This document shows, one piece after another, positions 18,826-28,334 of a DNA stretch of 64,000 nucleotides. Origin of the DNA: Chitinophaga filiformis. Its GTDB lineage: Bacteria > Bacteroidota > Bacteroidia > Chitinophagales > Chitinophagaceae. Position numbers and translations under genes: made by a program. Under the pieces are notes generated by a model. That model was given only the letters and a program-made list of their open reading frames with translations. It did not search any database and had not been told where the DNA came from. The stretch lies in contig NZ_JAKIRP010000001.1 in assembly GCF_021646545.1 (NCBI RefSeq), positions 1,054,001-1,118,000 of the forward strand, given 5' to 3'. Every line of letters starts with the position of its first letter. Positions within the stretch are counted from its first letter, which is position 1.

Positions 18826-21800
18826 ATGCAACAAAAATTTACTCACTGCTATGCGAGGCGTAGCTTAATGGCCTTGCTTTGGCTATTGCTTCCCAGCATT
18901 TACTTACATGCGCAGAAGAGTGCGCAACCTGGTCGTAATGTGACGATCACAAACGGCCATATTTCATTAAGAGATGTTTTTAATGTTATTGAGAAACAGA
19001 CGGGAGTGGTGTTGTTTTTCGGTGAGTTGAATACGAGCCAGCTGGTGGGGGTGAAGTTCGTTGCTACGCCGATCGAAGAGGCGCTGGCTGAGATGTTGCC
19101 ACCGCTGGGATTGACGTATGAGTATGTGAAGGGGAATAAGGATAAGATATTTATAAGATCAATTGTGGCGGATAGAAAGAAAGATACGGTGATGGTGATG
19201 AGTGTGAGTGGGGTGGTGACGGATGATAAGGGCGTGCCGTTGCCGGGGGCGACCGTGAGGCTTAAGGGAACTGCATTTGGCACAGCAACTAAGGAAAATG
19301 GTTCCTTCATGTTGAACCATGCAGGTGAGCGTGATATCATACAGGTGAGTTATACCGGATTTGTGACGGCCGAGATGCCGCTGGCTGGAAGAACCAATTT
19401 AAAAGTACAATTAAAGCCTGGGGATAATAATTTGAATGAGACGGTTGTGACAGCCTATGGCACATTACAAAGGCGACAGATAGCTGGTGCAATAACAGTT
19501 ATAAAAGGGGAGCAGATACAAACGTTACCAAATAGAAGTTTTGACAAAAGTCTACAGGGGTTAGTTCCGGGATTAGTGGTTACGAGTGGAAACGGGCAGC
19601 CTGGAAGTGCCCCCGTTAATTTCCTTTTAAGAGGAATAGCTACTGGCGGAAGTGTTGCTGGTGGGGCGACAGTAAGAAATCCATTGATTGTGATGGATGG
19701 TATACCCGTTTCTCAGGATCCTGCAAGACCTATTAGTGAATTATCAGATAAATCATCTCCTGTAAGTAATCCAATGGCTCAGTTAAACCCCTCCGATATC
19801 GAATCTATTTCAGTGCTGAAAGATGCTGCGGCAATTGCTTTATATGGGGCGAAGGCAAGTAATGGAGTAATACTGATAACGACAAAAAAAGGGAAAGCTG
19901 GTAAAACTATCTTTAACTTTCGTCATCAGACAGATATATCCTCACGTTTAAAGCAACGGGTAGACTTACTAAATCAGCGCGAGTATCTTGAATTACTGTT
20001 TGAAGCCTACCGTAATTCAAAGCCGGGAATTACAGATGCGGATATTTTAACTGATTTACAAGTCACTCCTAGCCCGGATCGGCCTAAATTTAATACTTAC
20101 CTGAATGAAAAGGGGGAATTAAGCTTTTATCCGCCACCCAATTGGGGAGATAAATTGTTTAGTAATAATGCCATGACTATGGCAAATGAACTTTCGATAT
20201 CAGGTGGAAATGAGCGGTCTAATTTTTATATTAATCTTGAATATACTAAGCAAAATGGTGTTGTTAAAAATACAGGTTATGATCGTAAGTCTTTTCGCGT
20301 AAACTATGAGATTCGTCCTACAAACTGGCTGAAACTTGGTTTTAATACATCTCAATCTTATAATGTTCAAAATTATAATAACGAAGCTGATTTTGACGGA
20401 ATGCAGGCCGCTTCGCCATTGAATCCAATATATGATTCTTCTGGTAAATTTATATACAATTATTCGTGGGGGCAACAAGGGGGAGAAGCTTTATTAGTAC
20501 CGAATCCCTTGGCTGCTGCTGAGCTAAATATCAATAAGAACACAGCATATAGGTCTTTGAGCAAATTTTACGGAGAGGTAAATTTCTTAAACGGTTTTTT
20601 ACTAAGCTCAACTTTTGGAGTTGACTTTATGCTTAATGAATTAAAGGAGAAGGTACATCCTTTCTTAGCAATTAATGGAACTTTAGCCTATGGAGGTAGA
20701 GTAAGGGAAGAGAATTTCAAAACGGCCAATATTATTAATACAAATACACTCCAATATGTTAAAAAAATTAGTGGAGATTTTGACGTCCAGCTTTTGGTTG
20801 GCCAAGAAGTACAGATAGGAACAAGGAAAACATCGAATGTTGAGGTAAGAGGATTTGCTAACAACCCTTTACTTGATCAGGCAAATGGAGGTCAATTGTA
20901 TGGAGCTGGGAGTGCTGCTGGGAGAAATACATCACTATCTTACTTTGGCCAGTTGAACACTGGATTCAGGAATAAATATTATTTAACGAGTTCTGCTAGG
21001 GCCGATGGTTCCTCTAAGTTCGGTAGAAACGAACGATTTGGAACCTATTGGTCAATGGGGGGAAGCTGGATCGTTTCGGAAGAGGCGGTTGTAAAGAGGT
21101 ATAAGAATTGGCTAAATTATCTAAAAATAAGAGCAAGTTTTGGCCCAGCGGGTAATTCTGCGGCAATTTTAGATTATATAAGGTATGACGAATTGCTTAT
21201 GCAACAATTTCTGAATGGCAACAGTGTCATCCCTAATAAATATAACAATCCAGGTAACCCTAGTATTAAATGGGAAGAGACTTTTACCTGGGATGTCGGT
21301 TTAGAACTTCAGACTTTAAAACAACGAGTTGGTATTACAATCGATATCTATAGCAGAAAGACAAAGAACTTAATTGCCCATAATATTCCGTTGCCGTTGG
21401 CGACCGGCTTTAATACGATTACATCCAATATTGGGGATATAAAAAATGCAGGCATAGAGTTAGCGGTAACGGCAAGCATACTTAGTAAGGGGGAATTTAC
21501 ATGGAACGTTAATGCGAATTGGAGCAGAAATACCAACAAATTGGTGAAAGCATACTATCCATTAATAATGGGTGAAGGTGGAGTTGTCAACCAGGTAGGA
21601 CATGAGTATAATTCCTTTCAGTTGCCGATTTGGGCGGGTGTGAATCCTGTTAATGGCAGGCCTATGTGGATTGATTCCTTGGGAAAAAAAACAGACGACT
21701 ATTATGCAGCTAAAATGGAATATGTAGGTAAAACTCAGCCCGACGGTTTCGGGTCTTTCACAAATACATTTTCATGGAGGGGAATAGAATTGTCTGCAAT

Positions 21801-22239
21801 GCTCTATTATCAATATGGCTCAAAGATTTTCTACAATGGAGCATTTTTGCAAAATGATGGTCAAAGCCCATACCTTAATCAAAGTATAGCCGCACTGAAG
21901 AGGTGGCAAAAACCGGGCGATGTGACACCCAATCCCCGAAGGTTATTAAATAGCACAAATGGTACTGAGTATGACATGGGTACCGCTGCTTCTACCAGAT
22001 ATTTATTTGATGGTGATTTTATCCGATTGTCGAATATTTCTTTGACGTATAAATTAGATAAGAAACATTTAAGTCGATTTTATTTGGAAGGTTTGAAAAT
22101 ATTCGTTCAAGCACATAATGTGGCTTTGTGGACAACATATTCAGGCGATGATCCAGAAAATGTAAACGCATATGGTGCAGGCAATTTTTTGTACCCTCAG
22201 CAACGCTCTTTCAGTGTAGGCTTGAATGCTACTTTTTAA
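18826..22239 (+). CDS. SusC/RagA-family TonB-linked receptor with STN signalling domain (pair 2)
   Basis: Outer-membrane TonB-dependent transducer of 1,137 residues. Domains: signal peptide (1-29, YLHAQK); STN domain (about 38-112, VTITNGHISLRDVF to GNKDKIFIRS), which would contact the periplasmic part of FecR; carboxypeptidase-D-like domain (about 127-205, VSGVVTDDKGVPLPGATVRL); plug (about 215-360) with LIVMDGIPVSQDP, ISVLKDAAAIALYGAKASNGVIL and TTKKG; then the barrel ending in QRSFSVGLNATF. Together with the divergent sigma and FecR genes this forms a FecA-type signalling uptake system. Base composition changes within the gene: the first 600 nt are GC-rich, and the part after about 19430 is AT-rich like the downstream genes. 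This suggests a mosaic gene. Substrate unknown. Confidence 0.95.
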   Translation: MQQKFTHCYARRSLMALLWLLLPSIYLHAQKSAQPGRNVTITNGHISLRDVFNVIEKQTGVVLFFGELNTSQLVGVKFVATPIEEALAEMLPPLGLTYEYVKGNKDKIFIRSIVADRKKDTVMVMSVSGVVTDDKGVPLPGATVRLKGTAFGTATKENGSFMLNHAGERDIIQVSYTGFVTAEMPLAGRTNLKVQLKPGDNNLNETVVTAYGTLQRRQIAGAITVIKGEQIQTLPNRSFDKSLQGLVPGLVVTSGNGQPGSAPVNFLLRGIATGGSVAGGATVRNPLIVMDGIPVSQDPARPISELSDKSSPVSNPMAQLNPSDIESISVLKDAAAIALYGAKASNGVILITTKKGKAGKTIFNFRHQTDISSRLKQRVDLLNQREYLELLFEAYRNSKPGITDADILTDLQVTPSPDRPKFNTYLNEKGELSFYPPPNWGDKLFSNNAMTMANELSISGGNERSNFYINLEYTKQNGVVKNTGYDRKSFRVNYEIRPTNWLKLGFNTSQSYNVQNYNNEADFDGMQAASPLNPIYDSSGKFIYNYSWGQQGGEALLVPNPLAAAELNINKNTAYRSLSKFYGEVNFLNGFLLSSTFGVDFMLNELKEKVHPFLAINGTLAYGGRVREENFKTANIINTNTLQYVKKISGDFDVQLLVGQEVQIGTRKTSNVEVRGFANNPLLDQANGGQLYGAGSAAGRNTSLSYFGQLNTGFRNKYYLTSSARADGSSKFGRNERFGTYWSMGGSWIVSEEAVVKRYKNWLNYLKIRASFGPAGNSAAILDYIRYDELLMQQFLNGNSVIPNKYNNPGNPSIKWEETFTWDVGLELQTLKQRVGITIDIYSRKTKNLIAHNIPLPLATGFNTITSNIGDIKNAGIELAVTASILSKGEFTWNVNANWSRNTNKLVKAYYPLIMGEGGVVNQVGHEYNSFQLPIWAGVNPVNGRPMWIDSLGKKTDDYYAAKMEYVGKTQPDGFGSFTNTFSWRGIELSAMLYYQYGSKIFYNGAFLQNDGQSPYLNQSIAALKRWQKPGDVTPNPRRLLNSTNGTEYDMGTAASTRYLFDGDFIRLSNISLTYKLDKKHLSRFYLEGLKIFVQAHNVALWTTYSGDDPENVNAYGAGNFLYPQQRSFSVGLNATF

Positions 22240-22279
22240 TTAGTGAATTTAAATTCATAGGATTTAATACTTTATTTAT

Positions 22280-23716
22280 ATGAAACGTCGCAAGAACTTA
22301 TTTTTTCTTCTATTTATATATTTAGGTACGTGCGCTTGTAAGAAGGATTTTCTGGAAGTGGTTGACAATCGGTTATTAAATAGGCAAGCGTATGTTAGAG
22401 ATCTAAATAGTATGAGCGAATTTCTAAACGGTACTTATGGCTTGATAAGCGAAAATTTTGTTTATGCTTTGGGGGAAGTTTATCCTGAGATTGCGGCGGA
22501 CAATTTAAAGCCCTTAGCATTACCCCCCCAGCTGATGCTTTTACATTATACCTGGTCTCAGCAAAAAGGAGAACAAACTGGACATTTAGATATGCCAACA
22601 GGTACAAATATGAATGGCACATGGCAAGGCGACTATTTTATAATAAGAGCATGTAATTTTATTATTGAAAATGCTGATAAGTATCATGCCGAGGATCCAG
22701 GTAAGGCAGACAACATTAAAGGGCAAGCATACGCGCTTAGGGCTCTTTTATACTTTGAATTAGTAAATGTATTCGCTCAAACCTTTAGTTTTTCTTCTGA
22801 CGGGTCCCATCCTGGGGTTCCATACATTACAACGTCTGATGTGACGCAACACTTTACAAGACAAAGCGTGGGGGACGTTTATAAAGGCATGATTTCAGAT
22901 CTGAAGGCAGCCATTGAGTTAATGCCAGAGCATGTAGAGGACATAAGGTATATGAATAAATACGCAGCAAAGTCTTTATTAGCGCGAGTCTATTTATTTA
23001 GAGGTGACTATGCTGAAGCAAGAGCCCTAGCAGAAGAGTTATGCCAACAGATACCTCTCATGACGATCAGTAATGGCTATCCTAATGGGCTATTTTATAA
23101 TAGGCCATTTTTGCAAACAGAGGTTCTGTTTCAGACAGCACCCAGTGATGTTTTTGAAACCAGTTTCACTGGCCGGTTTTTGAGGGGAGAGACTTTGTAC
23201 TTTGTCGCAACCCAAGATATAGCGTTTATACTTCGAAGTGATTCAAATGATGTTCGCTCAAAATGGGTTTCAATTTCGGGCGAATCCTGGAATGTAACGA
23301 AATTCCCGGTTGATGTAGCTGGGATTAGAAGTGTTGGTCTAGCGGATTATTATCATCCCGTTGTCCGCTCCTCAGAAGCCTACCTGATGGCTGCGGAGTC
23401 ATGCGCAATGTTAAAGGATGAAGATAATGCCCGTAGTTATTTGAATGCCATTAGGCAGAGGGCGAATCCCAATGTGCCTCTGCTAACTGCTTCCGGTCGT
23501 GCTTTGATTGATTCGATTTATAAAGAACGCAGAAAGGAATTAGCGTTTGAAGGGCTTAGAATGTATGACCTACAACGGTGGCATAAGCCGGTTATAAGGG
23601 AGGATGCTCTAAATGCTGATCGCAAAACGCTGACTTATCCAAATGAAAAAGCAATTGCTCCCATTCCACTTCCAGATATAAAGCTGGAAAATATAAGCCA
23701 GAATGATGGGTATTAA
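22280..23716 (+). CDS. SusD/RagB-family lipoprotein (pair 2)
   Basis: Surface substrate-binding lipoprotein of 478 residues partnering the preceding SusC-like receptor. The signal peptide ends in a lipobox with Cys20 (LGTCACKKDF). The SusD-like N-terminal part covers VDNRLLNRQAYVRDLNSM and the TPR-like helices near DNIKGQAYALRALLYFELV. The C-terminal SusD domain shows VVRSSEAYLMAAESC, ARSYLNAIRQRAN and ERRKELAFEGLRMYDLQRW, all typical family blocks. The gene starts 40 nt after SusC and shares its AT-rich composition. Confidence 0.95.
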   Translation: MKRRKNLFFLLFIYLGTCACKKDFLEVVDNRLLNRQAYVRDLNSMSEFLNGTYGLISENFVYALGEVYPEIAADNLKPLALPPQLMLLHYTWSQQKGEQTGHLDMPTGTNMNGTWQGDYFIIRACNFIIENADKYHAEDPGKADNIKGQAYALRALLYFELVNVFAQTFSFSSDGSHPGVPYITTSDVTQHFTRQSVGDVYKGMISDLKAAIELMPEHVEDIRYMNKYAAKSLLARVYLFRGDYAEARALAEELCQQIPLMTISNGYPNGLFYNRPFLQTEVLFQTAPSDVFETSFTGRFLRGETLYFVATQDIAFILRSDSNDVRSKWVSISGESWNVTKFPVDVAGIRSVGLADYYHPVVRSSEAYLMAAESCAMLKDEDNARSYLNAIRQRANPNVPLLTASGRALIDSIYKERRKELAFEGLRMYDLQRWHKPVIREDALNADRKTLTYPNEKAIAPIPLPDIKLENISQNDGY

Positions 23717-23912
23717 ATCTTTAGTAAATCTTGTCTGTGTGAGCCAGATTAATTATACAAATAGGAGTAATATGAAGGATTTGACATTCGAATTAACAAA
23801 AGTGCATAAATGTTTTGTCAGGCTAAACCAGGTTTGATCTTGTAAAAACTGTTTAATCAATTTATTGAACAATTTATTGACAAATTTTTTTCTGAAAAAT
23901 CTACTGTTGAAA

Positions 23913-26516
23913 ATGAAGCCCAAGTTCCTGATTATATCATTGATCATCTTTTTTAAAATTTATGACTGTAATGCCCAAAAGAAGAATAGGCCTTCAGAGG
24001 AAAGAGCCTTAATTCAGGGGCAGGTACCGCCCGATTACAAGGGGGATATGATAGACCTAATAACATTCCCAGTAGAAAGAATTACTTATACTGGAGACCA
24101 GCCCAAATCTCAAAAGGTCAAGGTATTTGATAAGCGGATAAAGCACGAGTTTTTGATAATTAAGCCACTTCATATTGTTGGGCCTTTTATTGGAAAACAA
24201 TCAAGAATAGGTTATCAGCTTGAAGCTGGAGATAGTATAGAGGTAGCATATGAGAGTGGTCAACCCGTTTTTTCAGGCAGGGGGCATGCCAAATGGGAGT
24301 TAATCAGAAGCTTAGGCTCAATTGAAGATAGTCTAGAAAACACGGTTTTATTTAAAGCTCTATCCGGAGAACTTAAACCCCTGAAAAGCTTGAATGATTA
24401 TTTCCTGTGGAATGCTTATTTAAATGATAAATTGAGCATTACGTCTAAGTTAATTGAATCTTATAAAGGGAAAATATCTGATTTTTCGTACAGTATAATT
24501 AAAGAGAAGGCGCTATATGACATCGAGGAATGCCGATTGACCAGGTTCATGTTTTTGACTGGAAGTGCTGTCTCAATGGATTCGTCGAAGTCGGAAATGG
24601 TTAACCGATTTGGGTTAACCAATCACGATCTATGCGAGATATATGATTCAACAATGAATGGCCCAGCAGCTAAGTGGTTGCAATTTGAATCTCCAGTTGT
24701 TGGGGATCCGTACTACTTATGGAAGAGGTTAAGGTACGACGCCCTTCGAGAAAGGAATAAATTTTTTAAAGATAAGAGATCTGATACTTCCATTCTTGGA
24801 AAGGAGAAAGTGGATGAATATGTCCTTAGATATAAACTGGCAAAACGAAAATATAAAGGTATTATAAGAGAAGAAGTGTTGGCCTTTTTCTTCCATTATA
24901 CTAATGGAGTAATTAAAACTATCGGGTTTGAACCACAAATTGAAGAAATCCTGGCTGATTATTATCGGGAACCCGGATTTTTAGCTTATAAAGAGGCTGT
25001 CCGGGAGTATGAAGTCGAACGACGAAAGAAACAAATGGGAGGAAGAGACGTGAAATTCAAATTGTTGGATTCAGGAGGCATATCCTTCACGGAGAATGAC
25101 GTAAAGGGAAAGGTGGTTGTCATTGATTTTTGGTTTACAGGATGCAAAGGATGTATGCAAATGGTACCCGCTCTCACAAAAATTGAAAATCTTTTTGAAG
25201 AAGATACCAATGTCGTGTTCCTCAGTGTAAGTATTGATGAAGCTAAAGATCAATGGCAAAAAAGCATCCGACAAAAAAAGTACACAACTGGAAATGGAAA
25301 AAGTCTATATACGGGTGGTGAGGGAAGCAAGCATGATATTGTTAGCAACTTAGGTGTGGAAAGTTATCCCAGTATATTTGTTATGAATGATCGCGGCAAA
25401 TTAATACCTCACTATCCTAAACTTGATCCGAGAGCTGACAGTGGAAGAGCTCTGATTAATTTAGTGAAACGGCAATTGATATTGATGGAGGATGGGCCAT
25501 ACGTGTGGAACAAGCCAGGTTCGGTAGAAATTGCCAAAATTAATGGAGCTTCTATAACTAGTAATGATATAAAAAAGGGAAGTTCTTTTAAGGTTTCAAC
25601 CGATCGTTTTGAAAATTCCTTCATGGTGACATTAAAAAAAGAGTTAAATGAAGAACCCAGTTCCTTTGAAAAAGCAGATAAGTTGTTTGTATTGTCTGAC
25701 ATTGAAGGGAATTTTAAAGCATTTAGAGAATTACTTCAATCAAATGGTGTCATTGATGAAAATTTTAGTTGGACTTTCGGAACGGGACATTTGGTGTTAT
25801 CAGGTGATATATTTGATCGTGGAGATCAGGTGACTGAATGCTTGTGGCTAATTTATTCATTGGAAGAAAAAGCGCGTGCACAGGGAGGATACGTACATTT
25901 TATATTGGGCAACCATGAAATAATGAATCTTCAGGGAGATAGTAGATATGTACATGAGAAGTATAAGCGTAATGCCGACATGCTTAATAGGTCAATTAAA
26001 GAGTTGTATAATCAAGAAACTGAATTAGGCAAGTGGTTAAGGACAAAAAATGTAGTTGAAAAAATTGGGGACTTCTTATTCACACATGGCGGAATTTCCC
26101 CTGAAATTGGGAAATTGAAGTTGTCTCTATATGAGATAAATTCAATAGCAAGAAGGTATTGCGATAAAAGTTTTGAACAATTCCCTGATGGCGCCATTAA
26201 GACGGTTATGAGTGATTCATATTCACCATTTTGGTATAGAGGATATTATCACGGAAAATTGGCTCATGAACATATTGATAGTATACTTTCTTATTATTCT
26301 TCTTCATGTATCGTTACAGGGCATACAGTGGTAAGTGATACTATAAGCATACACTATGACGGAAAAGTTATAAATACAGATACCCGACATGCGAATGGTA
26401 AGTCAGAAGCATTATTAGTTGAAAATAAAAAGTTATATAGAGTTGATGCTTTAGGTAGCAAAATTTTACTCGATAGTGCCGGCGATTTCAAAAGGGAGGA
26501 GTATGCTTCTTTCTGA
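23913..26516 (+). CDS. Secreted TlpA-like thioredoxin fused to a calcineurin-like metallophosphatase
   Basis: Two-enzyme fusion of 867 residues. It has a signal peptide (1-25, ending DCNAQ), a DUF4369-like beta domain (about 35-120), a helical linker, a thioredoxin/TlpA domain (about 375-530) with active site CKGC (C411, C414) in VIDFWFTGCKGCMQMVP, and a C-terminal PPP-like phosphatase domain (about 585-850). The phosphatase metal and phosphate motifs are DIEGN (D596), GDIFDRGD (D632, D635, R636), GNHE (N667, H668), HGG and GHT (H804). The first motif has Glu in place of the usual His. The frame is open from 23865, but ATG at 23913 gives a proper signal peptide. Predicted periplasmic or surface role: thiol exchange coupled to phosphate-ester hydrolysis. 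It follows SusD pair 2 by 196 nt. Domain calls are confident; the combined function is inferred. Confidence 0.87.
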   Translation: MKPKFLIISLIIFFKIYDCNAQKKNRPSEERALIQGQVPPDYKGDMIDLITFPVERITYTGDQPKSQKVKVFDKRIKHEFLIIKPLHIVGPFIGKQSRIGYQLEAGDSIEVAYESGQPVFSGRGHAKWELIRSLGSIEDSLENTVLFKALSGELKPLKSLNDYFLWNAYLNDKLSITSKLIESYKGKISDFSYSIIKEKALYDIEECRLTRFMFLTGSAVSMDSSKSEMVNRFGLTNHDLCEIYDSTMNGPAAKWLQFESPVVGDPYYLWKRLRYDALRERNKFFKDKRSDTSILGKEKVDEYVLRYKLAKRKYKGIIREEVLAFFFHYTNGVIKTIGFEPQIEEILADYYREPGFLAYKEAVREYEVERRKKQMGGRDVKFKLLDSGGISFTENDVKGKVVVIDFWFTGCKGCMQMVPALTKIENLFEEDTNVVFLSVSIDEAKDQWQKSIRQKKYTTGNGKSLYTGGEGSKHDIVSNLGVESYPSIFVMNDRGKLIPHYPKLDPRADSGRALINLVKRQLILMEDGPYVWNKPGSVEIAKINGASITSNDIKKGSSFKVSTDRFENSFMVTLKKELNEEPSSFEKADKLFVLSDIEGNFKAFRELLQSNGVIDENFSWTFGTGHLVLSGDIFDRGDQVTECLWLIYSLEEKARAQGGYVHFILGNHEIMNLQGDSRYVHEKYKRNADMLNRSIKELYNQETELGKWLRTKNVVEKIGDFLFTHGGISPEIGKLKLSLYEINSIARRYCDKSFEQFPDGAIKTVMSDSYSPFWYRGYYHGKLAHEHIDSILSYYSSSCIVTGHTVVSDTISIHYDGKVINTDTRHANGKSEALLVENKKLYRVDALGSKILLDSAGDFKREEYASF

Positions 26517-26964
26517 TTGATTCGGCATGATAGGGAATGATTTTTATGTGAATGTTATTTGAAATAGTTCAGATTTAATCCGACAGCTTATACAATGTAG
26601 TTTAAGCTTGATCTGGCGCTAATTTGAATCAATATTTCTTTTCGAATGCCCTCCCAAATCCCAGAGTGGATTTCAAAAGAAATAAATGCTTCATAGTTCG
26701 TCTGACGATGTTAGAGGTGTCAGATGAGTTGAAACTTTAAGGATAAATAGTAGAAGTTACATATTAATACAAACTGGAAGAACCTTTTTTTGTGTAAATA
26801 CCGTTCCCTTGCTTGGTGCCCATGGAGAGGGTAAATGCCGCGGTGGCAAAGCTTTTACTGGTTATGCCATAGTGAAGCATGACCTAAGAGGCCTCTAAAT
26901 ACAGGGGATTTTATAGTTTCATATAAACAAAAGAATTAAGTTTGGGTAGATCTAATGAATACAA
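26517..26964. other. Gene-free AT-rich spacer
   Basis: About 450 nt lie between the thioredoxin-phosphatase gene and the terminator of the peptide array. I see no ORF, RNA gene or repeat here that I can support. Confidence 0.5.
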
Positions 26965-26998
26965 TTAATCGGGTTGTCTATATTGACAACCCGATTAA
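26965..26998. terminator. Terminator downstream of the peptide array
   Basis: A 14-bp perfect inverted repeat (TTAATCGGGTTGTC and its complement) surrounds a 6-nt loop, 17 nt past the stop of the last peptide gene on the - strand. It could terminate transcription from both sides. Confidence 0.75.
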
Positions 26999-27015
26999 AT
27001 ATTATATTATTATCA

Positions 27016-27372
27016 TTATGCAAGTACACTCTCTTGCTCACCTTGTTGAGCGGCTGTTTGAGAGGTATTGCCTACAGTTTGGTAGTTAAATCCACCTACT
27101 TGGATTAAACTCTGGTTAGGAAAGAAGCCAGTTGTTGTATTACTTCCAGCGGTGGCTGTGCAGCTATGTAGTGTATCTACATCAGCAACACATGATACTG
27201 CTGCGGGAGCATCTTGATCTGCACCGGCAGCTGTATCGCTGGCGACTCTTAATGATCCATTGTTTATCCTTCTTGCATTTGATTTGTCTGGAACCACTGC
27301 TGCAGTTACAGCAGATGCTGCCATTAGGACTAAACCTAATAATGATAAGTTTTTAACAGAAACCTTTTTCAT
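27016..27372 (-). CDS. Small exported peptide, family member 1
   Basis: This 118-residue product is one of five paralogues in the window. It begins with a Sec-like leader: MKKVSVKN, a hydrophobic core, then AVTAAVVP. A variable pro-like segment follows (NARRINNGSLR, residues 32-42), then the conserved GADQDAPA. Two cysteines are conserved in the family, in VSC and SCTATA. A Thr-rich tract (NTTTGFF) and the C-terminal signature YQTVGNTSQT and EQESV complete it. Only the two Cys are present. The gene has its own promoter element at 27436-27471. The peptide could be a secreted structural or signalling peptide or a precursor for Ser/Thr modification; the sequence does not decide this. No known family was recognised. 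Confidence 0.8.
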   Translation of the reverse strand: MKKVSVKNLSLLGLVLMAASAVTAAVVPDKSNARRINNGSLRVASDTAAGADQDAPAAVSCVADVDTLHSCTATAGSNTTTGFFPNQSLIQVGGFNYQTVGNTSQTAAQQGEQESVLA

Positions 27373-27408
27373 AGAAATTTTTTTTGATAGTTATTAAACC
27401 GATATATA

Positions 27409-27428
27409 GATTTAATGGCCATTAAATC
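27409..27428. promoter_or_regulatory. 20-bp perfect palindrome upstream of peptide gene 1
   Basis: GATTTAATGGCCATTAAATC reads the same on both strands. It lies 36 nt upstream of the peptide 1 start codon and just downstream of its predicted -7 box, so it would be in the 5' leader. It may be an operator. It was not found beside the other peptide genes. Confidence 0.5.
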
Positions 27429-27435
27429 ATTGCTT

Positions 27436-27471
27436 TTTAAAGTTAGCAATAGAGGATGCATTTTTTCTGCA
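27436..27471 (-). promoter_or_regulatory. Shared promoter element, peptide gene 1
   Basis: Read on the - strand, TGCAGAAAAAATGCA (27471-27457) is followed after exactly 10 nt by CTAACTTTAAA. The same upstream element, spacing and box occur before the DUF4221-like operon and, in diverged form, before peptide gene 4. CTAACTT resembles the TAnnTTTG -7 box of Bacteroidota promoters, and the near-palindromic element would overlap the -33 region. Confidence 0.65.
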
Positions 27472-27472
27472 T

Positions 27473-27832
27473 CTAACATGAAACAGATATACTTGTTTGA
27501 TCACCCGCTTGTGCACCTGTTTGTGATGTATTTCCTTGAGTTTGATAGTAGAACGGGGGTACCTTCATTTCGCAACTATTGACGCAACCTTGAGTTGTTG
27601 TACAGGATGAGGTGGCTGTGCAGGACATTAATGTCTCTATCTCAGGAATACATGATATCGCTGCTGGGGCATCTTGGTCTGCACCGTGAAGTGTGGCACT
27701 TGCGGCTCTTAAGGTTCCGTTGTTAAGCCGTTTCCCGTTTAGCCCTTTGGGTATTACAGCAGCAGTAACTGCGGATGCAACTAGTAAGACTACACTTAGC
27801 AGTGATATGTTTTTAGAAGATGGATATTTCAT
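27473..27832 (-). CDS. Small exported peptide, family member 2 (cysteine-rich)
   Basis: A 119-residue paralogue with leader MKYPSSKNISLLSVVLL to AVTAAVIP, the segment GKRLNNGTLRAAS, then GADQDAPAAISC, the second conserved Cys in MSCTATSS, and the C-terminal YQTQGNTSQTGAQAGDQTS. It differs from its relatives by carrying four further cysteines (SSC, QGC, NSC and the C-terminal residue) where the others have Thr/Phe-rich sequence, making six in all. It could therefore form three disulfides or thioether links. It lies 46 nt downstream of peptide 3 on the same strand and is probably cotranscribed with it. Confidence 0.8.
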   Translation of the reverse strand: MKYPSSKNISLLSVVLLVASAVTAAVIPKGLNGKRLNNGTLRAASATLHGADQDAPAAISCIPEIETLMSCTATSSCTTTQGCVNSCEMKVPPFYYQTQGNTSQTGAQAGDQTSISVSC

Positions 27833-27878
27833 GATAATTTTTTAGTTATTGTATGATACACATTTTGGATGAATATAT

Positions 27879-28247
27879 TTAACTTACTACTTGTAGGATG
27901 CTGTTCTGATCACCAGTAATTGCGCCAGTTTGTGAGGTATTGCCGTTTGTTTGATAAAAAAATAATCCAATTTGCAATAGACTTTCATTCTGAAAGAAGC
28001 CAGTTGTTGTGTTAGTGTCAGCTGTAGCAGTGCACGACATGACTGTTTCTACCTCATTGATACAAGATATAACTAGGAAGGAAGCATCTTGATCTGCACC
28101 CGCGGCAGTTGCGCTGTTGCCTCTTAATGTTCCATTGTTAGCTCTTCTTGCATTTGATTTATCAGGAATGATAGCGGCTGTTGCGGCCGATGCTGCCATT
28201 AGCACGAGGCCTAGTAAAGAAATGTTTTTAACAGAAATCTTCTTCAT
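27879..28247 (-). CDS. Small exported peptide, family member 3
   Basis: A 122-residue paralogue very close to member 1 in the leader (MKKISVKNISLLGLVLMAAS). It has NARRANNGTLR, GADQDA, ISC, SCTATADTNTTTGFF and YQTNGNTSQTGAITGDQNS. Two cysteines only. No copy of the shared promoter element is seen directly upstream, so it is probably read through from peptide 4, across the degraded copy at 28335-28457. Confidence 0.8.
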   Translation of the reverse strand: MKKISVKNISLLGLVLMAASAATAAIIPDKSNARRANNGTLRGNSATAAGADQDASFLVISCINEVETVMSCTATADTNTTTGFFQNESLLQIGLFFYQTNGNTSQTGAITGDQNSILQVVS

Positions 28248-28334
28248 AGATGGGTGTTTTTAGTAATGACATTAATTTGAATAAAAGTTGAATCGGTGTT
28301 TTACATTTAGGGTTTAAGAATATTTCCCTTTTTA

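Noticed and set aside
23772..23837. A 21-codon frame (MKDLTFELTKVHK...) preceded by AGGAG, upstream of the thioredoxin-phosphatase gene.
   Set aside because: Too short to judge, with no similarity to the peptide family; Shine-Dalgarno-like sequences are not reliable start evidence in Bacteroidota.
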